The notes beneath the pieces were generated by a model. The model did not search any database and was not told the origin of the DNA. It saw only the letters and a program-made list of their open reading frames with translations. From Iris pallida (Eukaryota; Streptophyta; Magnoliopsida; Asparagales; Iridaceae), in assembly GCA_029216955.1 (NCBI GenBank), contig JANAVB010044017.1, forward strand, positions 1,209,385-1,273,384: 64,000 nt of DNA, written 5' to 3'. Of the stretch, positions 20,723 through 30,660 are shown piece after piece. Position 1 is the first letter of the stretch. Every line of letters begins with the position of its first letter. A program made the translations under genes and the position numbers.

Positions 20723-23386
20723 CTATTGCTCGGGCTTCTGGGCTGTATCGGTCACCATGGCCTGCTTGCCTTTGTTGTCTCGGTTGGAGGGGCTACCCCC
20801 ATTGTCGTTGCTGGCGTTGGGATGCTTCCCCTTGTTCTCTCCCTCTGAGATATGCAACCCCAGTTGGCGAGCTTTCTTCAATCGTTCCTCGGCACTTGTA
20901 GCGCTGATGATAAAGGCCTTCCAGTCCTTGAATTGACTTTCGCCCATCCAGAGACTAATTGTTGGGAGTAGTCTCTTTTGGCAAATTTTAATCAAGGAAG
21001 AGTCCGGGTTGCCAGATGGTAACTTTATTGCGGTTTGACGAAACCGCTCAATGTAATTCCTTGTCAGCTCTTTCTCTCCTTGGACGACGTCCATGAGGGT
21101 AGACATCGTGACGTCCTGCCCTACCTCATAGAACCTCTCCAAGAACAAGCGCTTGAAGCCAGCGAAGGAGTAGATGCAATTATCTGGCAGGTTGCGGTAC
21201 CAATCAAAGGCGACTCCTTCCAGTGCCCCAATGAATAACCGTGTGAGGATGGCATCCTCATGGGGCAGATGGTCGGTAGTGACCTCAAAGTAAGTGATGT
21301 ACCGGCTTGCTGAAGTCTTACCATCATATGGGTTGATATTGAACGACTTATATCTTGGGGGAAAGGGCACATCCCTCCATTCAGCTGGGTATGGTTGCCG
21401 TATTCTGAGGTCTTGAGAATTTTCTCGGGCGTGGAACATCGCTCGAAGCTCCTGAACCTCTCTCCTTACTTCTCGGGCCTCATCTGTCGCGGTAGGGGCC
21501 GTTATCTCGGGAGCATTATTTCTCGGGTTTGGTGTCGCTGAATTTGAATCTATGTTGTTCGTGGGACCCGTGCTTGTCTGACCAGGTGTCACTCCCTGCA
21601 GAGTAGGAAGTGCCGCTTTGATCTCATCTACGGACTTGACCAAAGCGTGCAGTATGGCCTCCAAAGTGTCGATACGTTGGCGATCGCCGGAACCACCTTG
21701 GCTGTTGTCTGTCATGAATACCGTCCTCACGTGAGGAGTGACAGAAGGAGAGGTGGCGGACATGCCCTCCGAGTCATACTCATGCATCGAAAAATCATCG
21801 GGATATGTGGGGATGTTCTCTTCAGGTTCGGACTCGGAAGGAACAGTACCCCCAGCTTCAGAACTTGCTTCATTTAGGACGTCCTCGAGGACGTCGGTAT
21901 CTGTTGTATCCGTCGGAGGATTTGCTTCCTCCAGTCTGTCTTCTTGGAATGTCGAGTTGTCGTAGAGGTTTGGAGGAGTGCTACCCCCAGTTCCGACGAC
22001 CCCCAATGACGTAGACGGCGAACTTCCTACTGTAGCAGTTTTCGTCTTTGAACGGGTGTGTTGGAAGACTCCAGTAGAGGATAATCCTTTAGACGACGGC
22101 TTCTTAGCTGCAATAGTTGACACCTTTGGGCTGGAGATGCTTGTCTTCTTCCCTCTCCCCTCCACGGGGACTTTTCGCGCGGAATTGCAGGAGGCAACGG
22201 GAGGTGCCTCGTCTTCCGAGCTCGGATGTTGTAATCTTTGGAAGACAGATGGCCGGTCTTCTGTTACTGCCGTGTTGTTGCAACAGCAGTTGACGATAAT
22301 CTGGGTGCAGTGACGTCCCAGTGAGGACTCTCTGCACGCTGAGGCTCCTTCTCTTTCCTTGCGTTTGTGGAGGATAGCTTCACGCAGGTCAGAGGAACCA
22401 CTTTGTCCGTTTGCCGTCGGGGGCTGGACTCGAGTGGTTTTATACAACTTTCCGTCAGAGGCCCGCGTGATACTCAGCGGGACGCCCCGATAGTCAGAGG
22501 TTGGGGCAGCTGTCTGGACTTGATGAGTCCCCGCTGCCCTAGACTTTTTCTTTTTAGCACTTGTGGGTGCGTAATAGGAAGAGTCCACATTAGGTATCAC
22601 AGAGTCTGGATTCTCATCCAGCGAGTGATCAGAGTTAGGACCGCATGAGAGTCGGTCGAAAACTGATCGAGAGAAGCGCGGTAGAGACGCTATGCGGCTA
22701 GCGTTGGGTGCCGTGCAGGCTATCTGCATGCGACTGTCTTCTGTTGTGGGACGAGTTCTTATGCGGTTTGGAGTCACGGCCGTGCAGGCTGTCCGCATGC
22801 GGTTGGCATCTATGGCCGCATGGGTTTTCTGCATGCGGTTGACTTTACTAGCCGCATGAATCTCATCCATGCGGTTGGGAACTGTAGCTGCATAAGTTAT
22901 GCGGCTGACAGAAGTTGCCGCATAAGTTTTCTTTGTGTGGTTGACGGTTGTGGCCGCATGGATTTTCTTTCTGCGGCTAATACCCTTCTGCGGTTCAGGT
23001 TGAGCAGAGACCCTCTTTGCCCCTGCAAGTCCAGCATCATAGTATTTTCTTCTGCCGGACTTGGGGGCAGCAGAGGTGTCTGCGATCTGAAGTGGGGCCG
23101 CAGGAGAATCTTTCTCGTCGTCTTGAGCGACCGAGGGTATTCCATCGAGGGCTTGGGGAGGAGCAAATGACTTTGGCCTCCACTCTTTGCGAGCCTTCGT
23201 GGTGCGGGTGCGTTTCTGGACCGGGCCAGCGTTGCCTTCAGAGAGCATCTCTTCGAACGCCTGTTGGTCGAAGCGGACGACCATCTTCTGTTGTGTGGAG
23301 CCAAGTTTGGCTGCATCCGATTGCGTCACCAACTCCTCAGCCGTGGAGAAGTTAGTCTCCAGCAGAGTCGCCATCGTGTTTGCCAT
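20723..23386 (-). CDS. Tat gag polyprotein (ends at an in-frame amber codon)
   Basis: 887 codons. The first ATG (23384-23386) lies inside the LTR. The second (23372-23374), four codons on, overlaps the primer site and is the more likely start if transcription begins in the LTR. Residues 1-130 are variable. Residues about 150-250 hold irregular repeats of the type NRMQKTHAA made by the CCGCAT motif. Acidic low-complexity sequence follows. The capsid-like gag domain lies at about 640-850 (YPAEWRDVPFPPRYKSFNI, then FIGALEGVAFDWYRNLP and FKRLFLERFYEVG). The stop TAG (20723-20725) is read as CAA-TAG-CCA, and the same frame goes on for another 1100 codons. So it may be leaky or a simple C-to-T nonsense change. 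Confidence 0.85.
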   Translation of the reverse strand: MANTMATLLETNFSTAEELVTQSDAAKLGSTQQKMVVRFDQQAFEEMLSEGNAGPVQKRTRTTKARKEWRPKSFAPPQALDGIPSVAQDDEKDSPAAPLQIADTSAAPKSGRRKYYDAGLAGAKRVSAQPEPQKGISRRKKIHAATTVNHTKKTYAATSVSRITYAATVPNRMDEIHAASKVNRMQKTHAAIDANRMRTACTAVTPNRIRTRPTTEDSRMQIACTAPNASRIASLPRFSRSVFDRLSCGPNSDHSLDENPDSVIPNVDSSYYAPTSAKKKKSRAAGTHQVQTAAPTSDYRGVPLSITRASDGKLYKTTRVQPPTANGQSGSSDLREAILHKRKEREGASACRESSLGRHCTQIIVNCCCNNTAVTEDRPSVFQRLQHPSSEDEAPPVASCNSARKVPVEGRGKKTSISSPKVSTIAAKKPSSKGLSSTGVFQHTRSKTKTATVGSSPSTSLGVVGTGGSTPPNLYDNSTFQEDRLEEANPPTDTTDTDVLEDVLNEASSEAGGTVPSESEPEENIPTYPDDFSMHEYDSEGMSATSPSVTPHVRTVFMTDNSQGGSGDRQRIDTLEAILHALVKSVDEIKAALPTLQGVTPGQTSTGPTNNIDSNSATPNPRNNAPEITAPTATDEAREVRREVQELRAMFHARENSQDLRIRQPYPAEWRDVPFPPRYKSFNINPYDGKTSASRYITYFEVTTDHLPHEDAILTRLFIGALEGVAFDWYRNLPDNCIYSFAGFKRLFLERFYEVGQDVTMSTLMDVVQGEKELTRNYIERFRQTAIKLPSGNPDSSLIKICQKRLLPTISLWMGESQFKDWKAFIISATSAEERLKKARQLGLHISEGENKGKHPNASNDNGGSPSNRDNKGKQAMVTDTAQKPEQ
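22640..22985. repeat. CCGCAT/ATGCGG motif cluster inside gag
   Basis: The core occurs in both directions (for example GCATGCGGTTG near 22796 and 22832, GGCCGCATG near 22814 and 22953, TATGCGGCT near 22691 and 22900), more than a dozen times in 345 bp. On the coding strand it yields repeated NRM...HAA peptides. It is the same word that fills the LTRs and intron 1 of the antisense gene. Confidence 0.8.
23355..23373 (-). other. Primer binding site of the Tat element
   Basis: On the minus strand TGGCGACTCTGCTGGAGAC begins 3 bases after the 5' LTR (LTR ends GGCAAACA, spacer CGA). A TGGCGACTC... primer site is typical of Tat/Ogre-type elements; a tRNA-Arg primer is the one I recall for Ogre. The T of the site is the T of the gag ATG at 23372-23374, so primer site and gag start overlap. 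Confidence 0.8.
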
Positions 23387-24807
23387 TGATTGTAAAAGAA
23401 CAGAACAATTATCGGAGGACTGAACTTAGACTCACAATACAAACTCGCTCGTACAAAGAAAGCCTAGGGACGAAAACCTAGGTACAGCAGACTAAGTACG
23501 ATTGTTTATTTTTGATTCTGGGGGGTGACGATAGAGGCTCGGGAAAGCGACGGCCGCTCTGCCTTACTCCTTGGACGATCAGTATGCAGCCTTGGCTCGG
23601 GGAAGATCTGCTTGGCGTTGACGAAGAAAGGCTCTTCTTACTCTCCTCGGGTGGCTCTCCTGGCTTCTCTCTCTCTGTGAGTATCAAGAAGAAAGGGGGG
23701 GCTCTCTCTGTGTAGATCTCTCTCTTCTTATTTTTTTATTCTTTTGTTGCCGACCTCTCTCTCTCTCCTCTTTTTTTTTTTGCATGGGGAGGATGCTGGC
23801 TATTTATAGGAGTGGGGTGTGATCATTAGGGTTTGCTGATGATTATCTGTTTGGAATGTCGGCGCTTCCTTCATTCTATCTGAGCCCTTGATCCTGATCA
23901 TAATGAATCTCGGCCACTAATGCTGATAGCACCAAATCTCATGAGCAGTTAATGCTGACTGCTTTAAATCCTCGTGATTGATTATGCCAATATTTGATTG
24001 CTCGCCACGTGTCCTATTGGCTTGATGATAAATGATATGCCCTGATCTCGGCAATTATGATAATGGTGTCAAATATTCTTGTTGGGATTCGGTTGAATCT
24101 TCAATGCCACATGTTTTAATTGAAGGTCCTGCCAGGGCCGCATAGGATGGCCAGCACTTGAACTGCAGGGAGATACTCTTCATGAGCCGCATGAGTCAAT
24201 GCCTCATCGAGCCGCAGGGGACGAACTTTCCGTGAGCCGCATATGCGTAGTCTCTGCGAGCCGCAGGGGACGAACCCTCCATGAGCCGCATATGCATAGT
24301 TTCTGTGGGCCGCCTGAGTTAACATGGTATTGAGCCGCATAAACCGGGCTATGGGTGGACCGCATATGGCGGATTCCTGTTAATCATATTAGAGTGATTC
24401 CTCGATGAGCCGCATGAAGCTGTTCTCTACCCGAGCCGCATGAGACTTTTGCCACGTGGCAATCTAGGATTACTGACAGATCGGGTCAGAGATTGTCTTC
24501 TTTCCCCGAGGAGTCTGTCATTATGGCAGAGCCATTATGACGCTTTATGTCAGAGACGTCGCAGCCGTCGAGTCGTGTTAGAGCATTAAATGAGGCCATT
24601 ACTCCCGTAGCCAGCTGTGGGGGGATCATACGTGGCGTCAATTGAGCCGCATGTTCCTGCTGAACCGCATATGTCCCCGAACCGCATGAGTCTGAGGGTC
24701 TTCTTTCGGGCCGCATGGGGCAATTCCAGTATGAGCCGTATAGGCTTGCTACCCAAAGCCGCATGGGCTATCTATGCTTTTATTCTAATATTTTACATGC
24801 TTCTACA
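23377..24807 (-). repeat. 5' LTR of the Tat element
   Basis: It is 1431 bp, the pair of 944-2374. It carries a minus-strand TATA box (23801-23808), CT-rich runs (23715-23775) and the CCGCAT array (about 24130-24770). Two sites that read GCCGTATG in the 3' LTR (near 1975 and 2001) still read GCCGCATG here. It is followed by AGGGT at 24808-24812. Confidence 0.93.
23801..23808 (-). promoter_or_regulatory. TATA box in the 5' LTR of the Tat element
   Basis: The minus strand reads CCTATAAATAGCC. It lies about 1000 bp into the LTR and about 415 bp before the LTR end, so the U3 part would be about 1 kb. The same box is in the 3' LTR at 1368-1375. Confidence 0.65.
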
Positions 24808-24812
24808 AGGGT

Positions 24813-25674
24813 CAATCCCATCCTCCAGCGGTAGACAAACAAAAGCAAAAATGAGGCTCGTTTCGACAAGCCTCTGAGAAAAAAAGGTGCTTTAGGGTTT
24901 ACTAAACCCTACAACTTCAATATATTGGTGTAGCTTGCCAATACTCCAGCTCGACTATCGCTGTTTGAGCTTCTCCGACTATCCAAAGATACTCGAAATG
25001 CTCTATGTGAAGCATTGAAGGATGCTAAGTCTTTCCTGCTTTACGTCTGTATAATGGATCATTATCTCAACGCTACTGGCTCAGAACAATGATGCAGGCT
25101 ATGAGCAAGCCATCTACTATCTAAGCAGTACAATGATCGAGGATGAACACCGGTACAATCCTGTCGAGAAAGAGTGCCTAGCTTTGGTATTTGCGATACA
25201 GAAGACTCGTCTCTACGTCTCGGGTCAGACGATCCATGTTATCTCCCGAGTCAACCTACACAGGGTCATCATGACAAAGCCAGGAGCACTAAATTCCCGA
25301 TTAGCTACATGGGCGATCTACTATCACCATACGATATGGTATTTGTTCCACAAAAAGCTATCAAGGGACAAGCGCCAGCTAACTTCTTAGTTGAACACCC
25401 AATACCGGAATCATCCAAACTCTATGAAGATATTCTGAATGTGCTATTGGAATCCAATGTTGTCGAAGAGAACTCCATCTGACAGATGTTCTTTGATGAC
25501 GCTTCAAGAACAGGCCCTAAGGGTCAAATCGCAGGAGTGGGGGTGGTCTTGGTCTTCCCTCACAGAGCCATGCTCCAACAATATGGCAAAGTACAACGCT
25601 CTTATCATCGGGCTCCAGTTAGCAAGACAGCTGGGGGTTGAACACCTCGAGTCCTATGGCGATTCGAATTGAAG
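24813..25674 (+). pseudogene. Older Tat-type element, right part: gag remnant fused to RNase H
   Basis: It resumes the reading broken at 943. 24860-25040 matches the gag/protease linker of the giant element (ANTPARLSLFELLRLSKDTR against ANTPAKLSLYELLRLSKDVR). The text then jumps near 25040-25080 straight to RNase H (NNDAGYEQAIYYL, EKECLALVFAIQKTRLYVSG) and the second RNase H (ALIIGLQLARQLGVEHLESY). Protease and reverse transcriptase are deleted. It ends at YGDSN, just where the RNase H of the giant element continues, and no integrase follows. Several frame changes and stops are present. Confidence 0.85.
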
Positions 25675-25918
25675 AAACGAAACATGGCTCGGATTGAAGA
25701 ACACCCCTGAGTTGTCAGTGTGTACGACGAGTGTAAGTTACCCAAGTTGAGATATAATTGTTCGTGTCAAAAGATAACCAAAGCATAATACATGGCACGG
25801 ATTGAAGAAATTCATAGGACGAATGTGTACGAGAATCGTTGGATGTTGAATCATGTTAGAAGTCGATAAGTGTACTCAGTTAGTTTTGGAGACGAAACTT
25901 TTTTTGAGTGGTGTATAA
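25675..25918 (+). other. 3'-end fragment of another gypsy-type element
   Basis: A short phrase ACATGG(C)TCGGATTGAAGAA occurs twice (25683 and 25791). Near 25893 the + strand reads GGAGACGAAACTTTTTTTGA, close to the phrase before the 3' LTR in the chromovirus at 41134 and in the LARD-like element. This marks the region before a 3' LTR. No coding sequence is left. Confidence 0.5.
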
Positions 25919-26760
25919 TGTAGTGCCCCATCCCGCTCAGTCAATTGGAGGAATCAAAATGCCAACGGCGTTTGGACTTAGCCATGTAATGGCTGTTTGA
26001 AGTCCCGTTCGGTCGAGGCGACTCCTCGCTCAGGTGTGTGGCTTCGGTGAACTTGCCTCAGCTTGGCCTTCGTACTAATAAAATAAAAGTTTTCAAATGC
26101 ACAAATAGGCTTGATAATAAAAGAGACGAATCTATATAGCTAAGGGATAATTCCAAGTCAGGTCAAACTGAGTTAGAACATGGAAAAAGGTCCCACGGTC
26201 AGCTTAGAAGTATTGCACGATGGCTTTTAAAATGACACTCGATCCTCCGTCCCATGGTTTGGGAGAAGAAAAGTTGGTCTTCACCCCAAAGCTATGAATT
26301 AGCCTAAGTTATAGGCGTCGCCCGTATAAATACTTAATAAAGCATGCACAGTTCCAGCGTTTAAGGCTTGGCATAGCCTCAGCTCGCCCCACGGGTTAAG
26401 TTGCATCACACAGCTTGTGGCATAAGTCTAGGCACCCAAAGAACTTGGTTGTTCAAAATTCGAACGCGTTCACGGCACGTTCCCATGATGCAAGGCTTGA
26501 CGCAGCCTTTGCTCGTCAAGTTGTGCACTATTAATTTAGGCAAAGTTATGTTAGGCTATCGAAGTCATTCTAAGCACTGTCCTATGTTTGTTGTGGCTGT
26601 CATAACCACATAGTCCTACGACCTCAAGGCCCGTCATATAAAGCATGTCTTGGGCAGTAGTGTCGTACAGAATACAAGTTGGTTTAAGGCACGATATCAC
26701 AGACTTAATATTTTAAGGCACGAGCCACAGTCCATTCCTCAATTGTGATAGTTTATGTTA
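25919..26760 (+). repeat. Probable orphan LTR (3' edge uncertain)
   Basis: The left edge TGTAGTGCCCCATCCCGCTC follows a typical pre-LTR phrase and resembles the LTR starts at 34734 and 41169. The right end is not recognisable and no partner copy lies in the window. There is no coding content. The end coordinate is a guess from where base composition changes. Confidence 0.4.
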
Positions 26761-27409
26761 TGTAATGGAGAGGCGCAAGCACAATGGTCGTATTACGGCC
26801 ATGGGGAAATATGTCACCCAAGATCTTATTTCAGCACTCCTAAAGCTCCGAGTGGTTGGGAGGAGGAGAAAAAAAATTGCTTGATGAGATTTAGAGGAAA
26901 AAAAAGATAATAAGTAACTTACTTTCACATGGTCTTTGCGATACGTCACTTCTGATACAGGTTCCAACTTTCCGGTAAAGAGTGGAACTGTATCAACTCC
27001 AATCCCTACCATGAATGAACAGAGTTCTGCTTTTAAAGGATCACGAAGGTCAAGGATTATGAATCATGTTTATTTTATCCTCTTTTCTAGATTTAGTTGC
27101 TCAATCGATAACTTCAAGTAATCAACTTATGCTGCTCAATCGATAACTTCTATGCACATGCCAACTGTGAAATCAATCACATCAGTTTTCTTTTGGTAAT
27201 CTATGCACATGTCAAATATGTTCCTATGTATTCATATGGCACAACTTAAAGACAACTACATAACTCATTCTCACTGTAAGACACAAAATACGAATGTTCT
27301 TTTTGCTTATTTTAATTAAAGTCAATCTGTATCATCTTACAATTTCAATATACATTCCATTGTAAGTGTCTTTCCTCTTCATTATATTGTTTGATCTTTT
27401 ATGATACCA
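26761..27409. other. No gene seen
   Basis: AT-rich sequence with only short frames. It may belong to the decayed transposon that carries the protease remnant downstream, but I recognise nothing in it. Confidence 0.4.
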
Positions 27410-29200
27410 GTTCAAACTTTTTTGAAAATGTTGAAAGTGCAAACTCCCCTCTCAAAACTCATCAAGTGATGGTTCTTGCTGCCACAAAACCTGATTGTGA
27501 GAAGAATAAAACATAGGTACTACATGTCAGATTATTTGTTCTTTGAAAGCCTAGCCCATGTAGTACTAAAATAGAAGTAATAAAGGGACATATAGTTTTC
27601 TATTTTCTTTCTTTTAATATGGTAGAAGCATGCCAATTGGCTGTAGGGTCCATCGGTAATATTGTTGCCAAAGAAACCATTGTGGAACACAAGGCCCCAA
27701 TGTTATAGTGTCCGTCAAAATAGTATTGATTGAGGATGCGTACTTCCTATTCTACCTCAATATATCCTTCTAACTAAGGTTAAGGATGCTATTGAATATA
27801 TCATACTTTGTCTAATGATTTAGTTCTTTCTAGTACTCTGATTATAGAGGTAGTTAATATTTATTGAAAAGTTTCTTTTGTAAGAATACCATCTTATTTC
27901 TATCTTATGTTTTCTTAATCTGAACTTGCGTATTTTAGACATCCAAGGTGGTCAAGGAGCTCTCGAAGAGCAAAAGAAGACCCTAACTAAAGTTAAATCA
28001 CCTATAAGTGCTTCCACAAGAATTACAAGGTTATTCAAAAATATGCCTGGAATGGATTGCTTTGCTAAACTGGAAACGGTTGATAATTGAAAATATTGTC
28101 AATTTTGGTACCATTTTTTGTTGACTTGTTTGGTAGCCCAACAGTCACATGTCTTGTCGAAGAAAATTTTGACAATTTTATTAAAATGCATGCTCTCTCA
28201 GTCAATTGCATCCAAATATACATAAGGTACAAGAATACTTTGCTTTTGAAATTGTTTGTTCTTACATAAATAAGTTGATTTAACTAATCTCCAAACCATA
28301 GGCTATTGTACCATGGTTGAAGGACCTAAAGCCTGTCGAGAATGTTTTCTTCATTAATCCGAGACTAGTCTCCGCGTCAGGTTCAAAAGACTTTTTTGCA
28401 ACTAAGGATGCAAGAGCACGCCATATTTTAACAATTTGATCTTTCAAAAACAAAGTTGAGTAGTTTTCTTGCCATACAACCCTAAGTAATACATTTCTTG
28501 CTTATTTTCTTTTACAAGTTCTTACTATTTACTCGATAACTTGTATATATATCTTCGTGCTATATGGCGTTACAGCTTTCATTAGGTTTTGGTTGTCATT
28601 GATCTGACACTAATGGGAGCGTATATTTGGACTCTTTGAGGAGTTGCATCCATGATGATCTTAAATATATTGTAACAAGGTATGCATGAATATTTGTCTT
28701 ATATCTTATGGATGGCACAACTATAGTTAATGTGAGATGCTTTAATAATGGCAAATAATATTATCCACTTTAATCTGCATAGTGGGCTTCAGATGTTTTA
28801 TGCTCAAACGAAAAATCAATTCAAAAAATTTTAAATTGAACTAGATAACAATTCATGTACAATATATCTCTCTCTTGTTACTATAAATGAAAAATAAACA
28901 AGTACGTAAGGACTTTGCTTTTCTTTGCTTAGGCGCCAGTACAAACCAGTTCTGTCAAATGCGGTTACTATGTGATGAGATACAAGAAATAGATCACATC
29001 TGATCCAAGCTTACTTAGTCCCAAGGTGGTGTTCTTCTTAATCAACATGTATTTTTAGAATATAAAATCATGACTTCTGTTTCATTTTTTTCTTCCTATT
29101 TACAAACAATACAATGAAAAGGGTGAATACACTTTGATGAAATTAATGAAGTGCGTACGGAGTGGATGGAACATGTTTCACAGTTCCTTAGCTAACTTCA
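27410..29200 (+). pseudogene. Decayed Ulp1-like cysteine protease gene of a plant DNA transposon
   Basis: Pieces in the right order on the + strand, separated by what look like old introns: CQLAVGSIGNIVAKETIVEH (27630-27690), the domain that precedes the protease in many plant transposon proteins; TRLFKNMPGMDCF (28020-28060); a helical piece (28140-28230); FFINPRLVSASGSKDFF (28347-28400); then H*VLVVIDLTLMGAYIW (28580-28640), where the catalytic His is kept but the next Trp is a stop; VKCGYYVMRYK (28955-28985) with the catalytic Cys; and FDEINEVRTEWMEHVSQF (29135-29190). This is the C-terminal catalytic domain of Ulp1-type proteases found in CACTA and Mutator elements. No terminal inverted repeats could be assigned. 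Confidence 0.75.
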
Positions 29201-29946
29201 ATTGAGGTAATTTTATACTTCATCTACTTTAGCGAATAAACATTTAATTTGTGTGCTGGACCATGAAACTCTTCAAGTGTTTGGTACAAATTACTGGGAC
29301 TTCTTTTGTTTCTACTTACTTATTGGGTTTGGTACAATAGTTACCATGATGCTGCATTACTTTTGTACCAATGTTGCAATACATATTGAATTTTTTTTCA
29401 AAAGTTACCATAGTTTCAGTCTCCTCTTGATCAGATGTGTTAAGCATTACAATTGATTTTTTTTCTCGTTAACCAATTTGACCAATAAGGGTTGGAATTT
29501 CTTCGCAAGAAGAAGCAGTTGGATGTTTGAATAGTACAAAAGATTTTATTGAATTATCCTACCTACTTATTTTTAACCAAGAATGAATGATCCACTCCTT
29601 GAAAGTTCTCATATATTATGAACAAACCGTACAATCTGAAAGTGATATAAAAGGGAAAATGTATGATTAGTTGACTAATTGATACTAGAATCTTAATTCC
29701 AATCACATCACAACCAACCAATGTCTAATATGTATTGCAGAAGTAAATCCTGGCTATAATTCCAAGTCCCTACCAGTACACCAAAATTTTAGAACTTTGC
29801 TCAATCTTACGGATTATGTCAAGTACCCTTTTGGATTCCAGGCTATGATTCCAAGTCCCTACTAGTACTTGCTCCAACTTTTAATTGTTCTTGAAGGAAG
29901 ATTGGTAAGAATTTAAATTTCTATATATACTAACTAACATATCTTC
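29201..29946. other. No gene seen
   Basis: AT-rich, with only short frames. The phrase GCTATAATTCCAAGTCCCTA is repeated with small changes near 29753 and 29842, a minor local duplication. Confidence 0.4.
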
Positions 29947-30010
29947 TGTCATGACCCGCAACCGGAAGTTCGGGCACGAGTACATGGAAACACGTCCAGC
30001 CTATGCCTGA
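29947..30010. repeat. Short LTR-end relic
   Basis: TGTCATGACCCGCAACC followed by CGGGCACGAGTACATGG and GTCCAGCCTATGCC parallels the LTR edge at 51160 (TGTCACGACCCGTACCCGC ... GTCCAGCCTACGC) and at 56429. It seems to be a scrap of the same LTR family. The rest of that LTR is not seen nearby. Confidence 0.5.
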
Positions 30011-30011
30011 A

Positions 30012-30317
30012 CTAGATTTCGTTGGTGTTTTGGATGAAAATCATTAAAAATGGAGATGCGATGGCCACATATGTCTTACTTTTAGGGTTATTATTGTCAT
30101 GACCTGCCGATATGTCGGCTATAATTGATTGTAGAGCCGTTATTTTGCGCTCAACAAAAGCTATTTGTTTATTTAGAATTTCTTCCAACACCGATATTCT
30201 TAGTCGAGAAACAAAAAGAAAGACAAAATAACTATAAGAAATAAGACACATGACCATCATATGTCCATTTCTATCAATTTTTATCAAAAAAATACCAATA
30301 AAATCTAGTTCAAGCAC
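30012..30317 (-). other. Short open frame, not recognised
   Basis: A 101-codon frame starts MLELDFIGIFLIKIDRN. It has one hydrophobic stretch (MVMCLISYSYFVFLFV), then a helical part (LEEILNKQIAFVERKITALQ) and a polar end. It could be a small membrane-anchored coiled-coil protein, or chance in AT-rich DNA. It lies next to an LTR relic and has no supporting context. Confidence 0.2.
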
Positions 30318-30399
30318 TCTTTAAACTAAAATGCAAAGCTTAGGTACCAAATTAACCAAACTAAAAGATCAATTACCAAAACGGCAACCACTATATTCT

Positions 30400-30660
30400 T
30401 CATGCACCATTTGGATAACAAAAATTTTCACGTAAAGCATAAAAATTATTTAAAATTATATCTAGAGCAAAATCTTTCAAAAATTTGCATACTAAGCACA
30501 AGAACGCCCTTGAGAAGGACGTTCACCCCTTAAAAAAATTTAAAAATAGATGTCATTAACCAAAGTTTACTCCGTTAAACTGAAAAATATATATATATAA
30601 AAGGAGAACGCCTAACGGAAGGGCATTCTACAAGAGGAAAATGCCCTTTGGAAGGTCATT
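30400..30660. repeat. Left end of the Mutator-like element with palindromes
   Basis: It resembles the reverse complement of 45250-45420: both have a TTTTCA-containing stretch, then AAGCATAA-type AT-rich sequence, then an AGAACGCCCTT palindrome. Imperfect palindromes GAACGCCCTT-GAG-AAGGACGTTC (30502-30524), GAACGCCT...AGGGCATTC (30606-30628) and a weaker one at about 30639-30660 are visible. Confidence 0.6.

Larger units (their letters stand above)
944..24807 (-). mobile_element. Giant Tat/Retand-like Ty3/gypsy LTR retrotransposon with antisense gene
   Basis: Two direct repeats of 1431 bp each (944-2374 and 23377-24807) begin TG and end CA and are flanked by the 5-bp duplication AGGGT (939-943 and 24808-24812). 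On the minus strand the order is 5' LTR, primer site, gag, protease, reverse transcriptase, RNase H, a second (archaeal-type) RNase H, integrase, tandem-repeat region, antisense gene, polypurine tract and 3' LTR. Dual RNase H and an antisense ORF between pol and the 3' LTR are known traits of the Tat clade (Retand/Ogre relatives). The span includes a nested 5.93-kb element, so the element itself is about 17.9 kb. I counted roughly 25 differences between the LTRs by eye (about 98% identity), so the insertion is fairly recent. Gag-pol carries five stops and one frameshift, so this copy is probably not autonomous. Confidence 0.93.

Noticed and set aside
18474..23423. Plus-strand frames of 60-120 codons opposite gag-pol
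   Set aside because: They are shadows of the Tat gag-pol frame. They share no domain with the antisense gene at 2807-7458.
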